From NCBI GenBank assembly GCA_937974465.1, contig CALJWY010000239.1, forward strand, positions 1 through 9,246: DNA of 9,246 bases. Reading direction: 5' to 3'. Source of the DNA: an uncultured Lysobacterales bacterium. GTDB taxonomy: Bacteria > Pseudomonadota > Gammaproteobacteria > Xanthomonadales > SZUA-36. The notes beneath the pieces were generated by a model. That model was not told the DNA's origin. It made no database searches and saw only the letters and a list, made by a program, of their open reading frames with translations. Made by a program: the position numbers and the translations under genes. How positions within the stretch are numbered: the first letter of the stretch is position 1; every line of letters begins with the position of its first letter. Of this stretch, positions 5,955 to 9,246 are shown piece after piece.

Positions 5955-7091
5955 CTAGCCAACATACTGTGCTGTCAGCATCATCATGCGTTTGCGTTGC
6001 ATTTTAAGCTCGCGTTCCAGTTCTCTGTAACGCGCCGTGAATGCATGCTGGTCGATGGCGTTGGCGAGTTTTTGGCGGCTTTGTTGCATGCGTTCCATCT
6101 GCAGTTGCTGCCACTGGTTAACGGTTTCCCTGAACTGGTCATACTCGGTCTCCAGCAATTGACGCCAGCGCGGGTTCGCTTCCGAGTTTTCAATTTTTGC
6201 CTGTGCACGCTTGAAAATCATCGCCAGGCGCGCGCGCTGGATTTTGAAATCTGGTGTTCGTTTCAGGTTTTTGGCCAAGCCCATCCATGCACACGTGGCG
6301 ATAAACCACTTGTTGATGTCGTACTGCCACCAACGGATGCCATTGCGATAATCGCTTTGAAACAGGTGGTGAAAGTTATGGTAACCCTCGCCATAGGTGA
6401 CGATCGCCAGGAACCAGTTGTCCCGCGCTGAATTTTCATCGGTATATGGACGACTGCCCCACATATGAGCCAGGGAGTTAATAAAGAATGTCACGTGGTG
6501 GCTGACAACCAGGCGTAAAACACCGGCCAACAGAAATACACCGGCTAAATCACCAACCATCCAGCCCAGCAGCAAGGGCATGGCAATATTCGTGACCAGC
6601 ACCAACGGCCAGTAGTAGCGGTGTTGCCATGCCACGATTGGGTCGCGCTGCAAGTCTGGTACCACGCTCCAGTCCAGGCGACCGCTCTCGTAATCACGCA
6701 CCATCCAGCCAACATGAGCAAACCAGAAACCACGGCCAATGGAGTATGGGTCTTTGTCATTATCATCGACATCACGGTGATGGAAGCGATGGCGGATACA
6801 CCAGACAAGGATACTGTTCTGTAAGGCCATGCCACCAAACACGGCCAGGAATAAGCGCATGATCCAGTGTGCTTCATAGGCCTTGTGTGACCAAAGCCGG
6901 TGATAACCACTACCAATCCCAATACCGTTGGCCACCAGGAATATCGCGAAAAAGGCCCAGGCCCAGCCACTGAACCCGTAAACAATGCCATACCACGGCA
7001 CGATGGTAATGGCGGCTAAAAAAGTCAGGCTTAAAACCAGGGTAACCGGCCAGTTGATGGCCGCTTTTTCGGAACGTAAGTCAGTAGTCAT
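5955..7091 (-). CDS. Membrane fatty acid desaturase, acyl-CoA delta-9 type
   Basis: A 378-residue di-iron membrane desaturase. It carries the three His boxes of the stearoyl-CoA desaturase class: HRLWSH (64-69), HRFHH (101-105) and EGYHNFHH (235-242), plus the WFAHVGWM and NSLAHMWG blocks. Such enzymes put a cis double bond into saturated acyl chains in the inner membrane using O2 and electrons from ferredoxin or a flavoprotein; delta-9 regiospecificity is the family's usual one but is not proved here. Hydrophobic segments lie at about 14-34, 38-57, 76-95, 160-180 and 181-200. Residues about 285-378 are a charged, Gln/Arg/Glu-rich helical tail, likely coiled coil, without His boxes. The ATG at 7091 has GAGAGA upstream and fits the family; the open frame extends further to 7169 without similarity. 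It lies 99 bp downstream of the ABC permease and shares the terminator at 5909-5936 with DUF1801. Confidence 0.93.
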   Translation of the reverse strand: MTTDLRSEKAAINWPVTLVLSLTFLAAITIVPWYGIVYGFSGWAWAFFAIFLVANGIGIGSGYHRLWSHKAYEAHWIMRLFLAVFGGMALQNSILVWCIRHRFHHRDVDDNDKDPYSIGRGFWFAHVGWMVRDYESGRLDWSVVPDLQRDPIVAWQHRYYWPLVLVTNIAMPLLLGWMVGDLAGVFLLAGVLRLVVSHHVTFFINSLAHMWGSRPYTDENSARDNWFLAIVTYGEGYHNFHHLFQSDYRNGIRWWQYDINKWFIATCAWMGLAKNLKRTPDFKIQRARLAMIFKRAQAKIENSEANPRWRQLLETEYDQFRETVNQWQQLQMERMQQSRQKLANAIDQHAFTARYRELERELKMQRKRMMMLTAQYVG

Positions 7092-7140
7092 TGATGTCTC
7101 TCGGAAATAAAAAGGGGTGCTGCAGTGGCATTCTGTATTA

Positions 7141-7169
7141 AACATATAGCCACAGGCGCAAGATTTCAA
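7141..7169 (-). promoter_or_regulatory. Possible desaturase promoter
   Basis: In the 99-bp gap between the permease stop and the desaturase start, the minus strand carries TTGAAA (7169-7164), 17 bp, TATGTT (7146-7141). Both boxes match 4 of 6. The predicted leader is about 43 nt. Transcription may alternatively read through from the ABC genes, as no terminator is visible in the gap. Confidence 0.4.
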
Positions 7170-7190
7170 TCGGGGTAGCGCGCCAATACT

Positions 7191-7964
7191 CTAACTGCGC
7201 AGGCCGATACCACGATGTAAAAGCCACAAACACGTGCCGGCCAACACCACGCCGAACACACCCATGATGACATATGCATAGCCAATTTCCACATCGGAAA
7301 CACCAAGGATGCCGTAGCGAAAACCATTGACCATGTAGAGTATCGGGTTAAACGCCGACACCTTTTGCCAGAACTCGGGCAACAGGCTTATTGAATAAAA
7401 CACGCCGCCAAGATAGGTCAATGGTGTCAGTATAAAAGTGGGTACGATGGCAATGTCATCGAACTTGTTTGCAAATATGGCATTGACCATGCCAGCCATG
7501 GCAAACACGATGGATGTCATCAACAACACCGAAACCATGATCAACGGGTGCTGTATTTCTACCCGGGTAAAGAACAATGAAATGATCATAACCACGGTGC
7601 CCACCATCATTCCCCTGGCCAAAGCACCGGTCACATAACCCGCGAGGATCACCCAATTCGGGAGTGGTGAAATCAACAGTTCTTCTATATGGCGGCCAAA
7701 CTTGGCGCCAAAAAACGATGAAACCATGTTGCCATATGAACTCGTGATCACCGACATCATGATCAGCCCGGGAACAATGAACTGCATGTAGTCAAAACCA
7801 CCCATATCACCGATGCGGCGACCGATCAGGTTGCCAAAAATCACAAAATAGAGTGTCATGGTGATCGCGGGCGGAACGACCGTCTGCGCCCAGATACGCA
7901 AAATTCGAGTGACTTCCTTGCGCACAATAGTCTTGTAACCGGTCCAATTAACCTGCCAGTTCAT
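7191..7964 (-). CDS. yadH: ABC-2 type transporter permease (YadH-like)
   Basis: A 257-residue inner-membrane protein, the same length as E. coli YadH (256). Six hydrophobic segments are visible at about 28-48, 61-84, 108-132, 141-165, 172-193 and 229-250, the standard ABC-2 permease layout. Family blocks are IVPGLIMMSVITSSYGN (63-79), FFGAKFGRHIEELLISPLPN (84-103, the coupling region facing the ATPase) and NPILYMVNGFRYGILG (206-221). It is the membrane half of an exporter with the ATPase encoded just upstream, overlapping by 4 bp (ATGA). The substrate of YadGH-type pumps is not established; ABC-2 relatives move drugs, polysaccharides or lipids. The symbol is by similarity to E. coli and should be read as YadH-like. 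Confidence 0.9.
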   Translation of the reverse strand: MNWQVNWTGYKTIVRKEVTRILRIWAQTVVPPAITMTLYFVIFGNLIGRRIGDMGGFDYMQFIVPGLIMMSVITSSYGNMVSSFFGAKFGRHIEELLISPLPNWVILAGYVTGALARGMMVGTVVMIISLFFTRVEIQHPLIMVSVLLMTSIVFAMAGMVNAIFANKFDDIAIVPTFILTPLTYLGGVFYSISLLPEFWQKVSAFNPILYMVNGFRYGILGVSDVEIGYAYVIMGVFGVVLAGTCLWLLHRGIGLRS

Positions 7965-8881
7965 GTTGTCGTTCCTTTTTCTACCAAGCGTAAAAACAGC
8001 TCTTCCAAACGGTTGGCCTTGTTTCTCATACTCAGCACACGGATGCCCATATCATCCAGAGAAGAAAAGAGGACATTCAACGATTTCTTCTTCGGCAGCG
8101 AAACTTCCAGCGTGAATTCGTCACGTAAACGTATTTCCATGCCATCCAATTGTGGCGCGACAGACAGTGGCTCCCTGACGTCCAGGATAAAGGTCTCGAT
8201 ATCCAGGGTTGCCAACAGGGACTTCATATCCGTATTCCGAACGATCTCGCCATGATCGATAATTGCGATATTGCGACACAGTTCCTCGGCTTCCTCCAGG
8301 TAGTGGGTGGTCAATATAACCGTTGTACCACTTTCATTGATCTCGCGGATAAACTCCCACATCGACCGCCTGATCTCGATATCCACGCCCGCCGTCGGCT
8401 CATCAAGAATCAACAGCCTGGGTTCGTTGACCATGGCGCGGGCAATCATCAAACGCCGCTTCATGCCGCCGGACAACATCCTCGAGGGCTTGTCATGCTT
8501 ATCCCATAACTGCAACTGTCGAAGATATTTCTCAGCCCGTTGCAGAGCGACTTTTCGATTGATGCCGTAATAACCCGCCTGGTTAACAATGATTTCGAGG
8601 GGTCTTTCAAACTGGTTGAAGTTTAATTCCTGTGGAACCAGGCCGATGTGTGACATGGCCTTTGAACGCTGCCCCTGGACACTCGTGCCAAAAACACTGA
8701 CCTCACCTGAGCTCGCGTTGACCAATGAACTGATGATGCCAATCAGGGTGGACTTGCCGGCGCCATTGGGGCCCAGCAAAGCAAAAAAATCGCCTTCCTC
8801 GACATTCAGGGAAATACCTTTCAAAGCCTCGACACCATTGGCGTAGGTCTTTTTCAGGTCATTGACTTGCAGTGCATGCAT
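7961..8881 (-). CDS. yadG: ABC transporter ATP-binding protein (YadG-like)
   Basis: A 306-residue ATPase (E. coli YadG 308) with all catalytic motifs: Walker A GPNGAGKST (37-45), Q-loop VPQE (Q84), signature LSGGM (136-140), Walker B LLILDEP (156-162) and H-loop TTHYLEEAEE (H193). The C-terminal part ends in LSMRNKANRLEELFLRLVEKG, typical of the YadG group. It powers the YadH-like permease encoded next, with which it shares ATGA. The ATG at 8881 (MHALQVNDLKKTYANGVEALKG) fits the family; the open frame extends upstream to 9016 but that stretch is translated from the promoter and the repeat array and has no similarity. A TATAAT box lies 31 bp upstream of the ATG. The Shine-Dalgarno is weak. Confidence 0.93.
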   Translation of the reverse strand: MHALQVNDLKKTYANGVEALKGISLNVEEGDFFALLGPNGAGKSTLIGIISSLVNASSGEVSVFGTSVQGQRSKAMSHIGLVPQELNFNQFERPLEIIVNQAGYYGINRKVALQRAEKYLRQLQLWDKHDKPSRMLSGGMKRRLMIARAMVNEPRLLILDEPTAGVDIEIRRSMWEFIREINESGTTVILTTHYLEEAEELCRNIAIIDHGEIVRNTDMKSLLATLDIETFILDVREPLSVAPQLDGMEIRLRDEFTLEVSLPKKKSLNVLFSSLDDMGIRVLSMRNKANRLEELFLRLVEKGTTT

Positions 8882-8912
8882 CAGACGTCCGTCTTGAGGA
8901 GAGAAGGCGCTT

Positions 8913-8943
8913 ATTATAAAGCTGAAGACCTTGCCATAGTAAA
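8913..8943 (-). promoter_or_regulatory. Promoter of the yadG-yadH-type operon
   Basis: A perfect -10 box TATAAT is read on the minus strand at 8918-8913. The -35 is poorer: TTTACT (8943-8938) with a 19-bp spacer, or TTACTA (8942-8937) with 18 bp. The expected transcription start is near 8906, giving a leader of about 25 nt. Confidence 0.6.
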
Positions 8944-8950
8944 GAAAGGA

Positions 8951-9069
8951 GTGCCCACGAAAGCACTGCAAAACAACCAGCAACGTCATCCACGCAAAAG
9001 CACAGCGTAACAACAAGCAATGTCATCCCCGCAAAAGCACAGCGTAACAACAAGCAACGTCATCCCCGC
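8951..9069 (+). repeat. 37-bp tandem repeat array (two full units plus partial ones)
   Basis: Units of 37 bp start at 8972, 9009 and 9046. The first two are complete and differ at 3 positions; each holds GTCATCC then an A-rich stretch and GCACAGCGT. The third matches for 24 bases (to 9069) and then turns into the REP hairpin. A decayed half unit precedes the array (about 8951-8971, CCACGAAAGCACTGC). There are no unique spacers, so it is not a CRISPR. With the two features that follow it fills the 8942-9246 stretch, in which I see no gene. Confidence 0.85.
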
Positions 9070-9169
9070 GCAGGCGGGGATCTCATTCGCGTTTCCGGAA
9101 TGTTGAAAAAGCAGCATATTCGATATCACGACAGCGTTTGGAAGATCCCCGCCTGCGCGGGGATGACGT
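9057..9169. repeat. REPIN-like element: inverted pair of REP hairpins
   Basis: Positions 9057-9083 and 9143-9169 are a perfect 27-bp inverted repeat around a 59-bp loop, 113 bp in all. Each arm also folds on its own: TCCCCGC, loop GCAG, GCGGGGA. The core (GTCATCCCCGCG...GCGGGGATC) is a well-known intergenic repeat type of proteobacteria. Two REPs facing each other at this distance is the layout of REPINs, which are moved in trans by RAYT (TnpA-REP) transposases. No transposase gene is in the window. Confidence 0.75.
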
Positions 9170-9222
9170 CTCTGCGCGGGGATGACGTCTCTGCGCGGGG
9201 ATGACGTCTCTGCGCGGGGATG
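9154..9222 (+). repeat. 19-bp tandem repeat array, 3.6 perfect copies
   Basis: TGCGCGGGGATGACGTCTC is repeated at 9154, 9173 and 9192 without a mismatch, followed by a 12-base partial copy at 9211-9222. The first copy is the end of the right REP arm, so the array looks like outward expansion of half a REP. Complete identity of the copies suggests recent slippage, or an array prone to assembly error. Confidence 0.9.
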
Positions 9223-9246
9223 TCCTTGCTAAAAAGGAGCTTTGTG

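Noticed and set aside
6545..6991. 148-codon frame within the desaturase on the same strand
   Set aside because: It is an out-of-frame shadow of a gene with all three His boxes intact in frame.
7092..7169. N-terminal extension of the desaturase with several cysteines
   Set aside because: It lies in the intergenic promoter region; the start at 7091 has a Shine-Dalgarno and the family-like N-terminus.
7092..7190. Terminator between the permease and the desaturase
   Set aside because: No stem followed by a T-run is visible on the minus strand in this gap, so readthrough cannot be excluded.
8882..9053. Minus-strand frames reading MLLRCAFAGMT... as a small protein or as an N-terminal extension of the YadG-like ATPase
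   Set aside because: They are translations of the 37-bp repeat and the promoter region. The ATPase family starts at MHALQVNDL, after a clear TATAAT box.
8951..9069. Tandem repeats as a CRISPR array
   Set aside because: The units are head-to-tail with no unique spacers, and no cas gene is present. They are derived from a REP core.

Overview
The window looks like chromosomal DNA of a gammaproteobacterium with moderate GC content. This is inferred from the gene families: a pseudomonad-style comF / bioB-bioF-bioH divergent arrangement, a BirA-type operator, UbiA and true TatD close to the E. coli proteins, and a YadG/YadH-type ABC pair. No rRNA, tRNA, CRISPR array, insertion sequence or phage gene is visible. 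Most of the window is core metabolism. The less ordinary parts are the control regions and a repeat cluster at the right end.

Layout. (1) Positions 1-2362, minus strand: the biotin operon bioB-bioF-bioH, tightly packed (3 bp gap, then 8 bp overlap), with bioH cut by the window edge. (2) Around 2383-2481: a divergent control region. A perfect 10-bp inverted repeat with a 15-bp spacer matches the BirA operator pattern. Its left arm contains the -35 box of a good bioB promoter, and it overlaps the 5' end of comF. (3) 2470-3189, plus: comF, a zinc-ribbon/phosphoribosyltransferase-fold protein of DNA uptake. (4) 3208-4592, minus: ubiA (ubiquinone biosynthesis) followed 5 bp later by a RimJ/RimL-type acetyltransferase gene. 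(5) 4593-4662: a 70-bp divergent promoter region in which both ubiA and tatD have a TACAAT box exactly 7 nt before their ATG, suggesting leaderless mRNAs. (6) 4663-5896, plus: tatD overlapping a DUF1801 gene, ending in a strong terminator shared with the opposite strand. (7) 5955-8881, minus: an ABC-2 exporter pair (ATPase and permease, 4-bp ATGA overlap), then a front-end-less delta-9-type membrane fatty acid desaturase with a charged helical tail. (8) 8942-9246: no gene, but nested repeats. A 27-bp perfect inverted repeat encloses a 59-bp loop (REPIN-like doublet), with a 37-bp tandem array on its left and a perfect 19-bp tandem array on its right.

How the genes work together. bioB/F/H act in biotin synthesis, and BirA loaded with biotinyl-AMP probably represses them through the operator. 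ubiA and the desaturase both act on membrane lipids or lipid-soluble cofactors, but no shared regulation is visible. I found no convincing undescribed multi-gene system. The observations most worth a second look are the BirA operator embedded in comF, the mirrored leaderless promoters of ubiA/tatD, and the nested REP-derived arrays.
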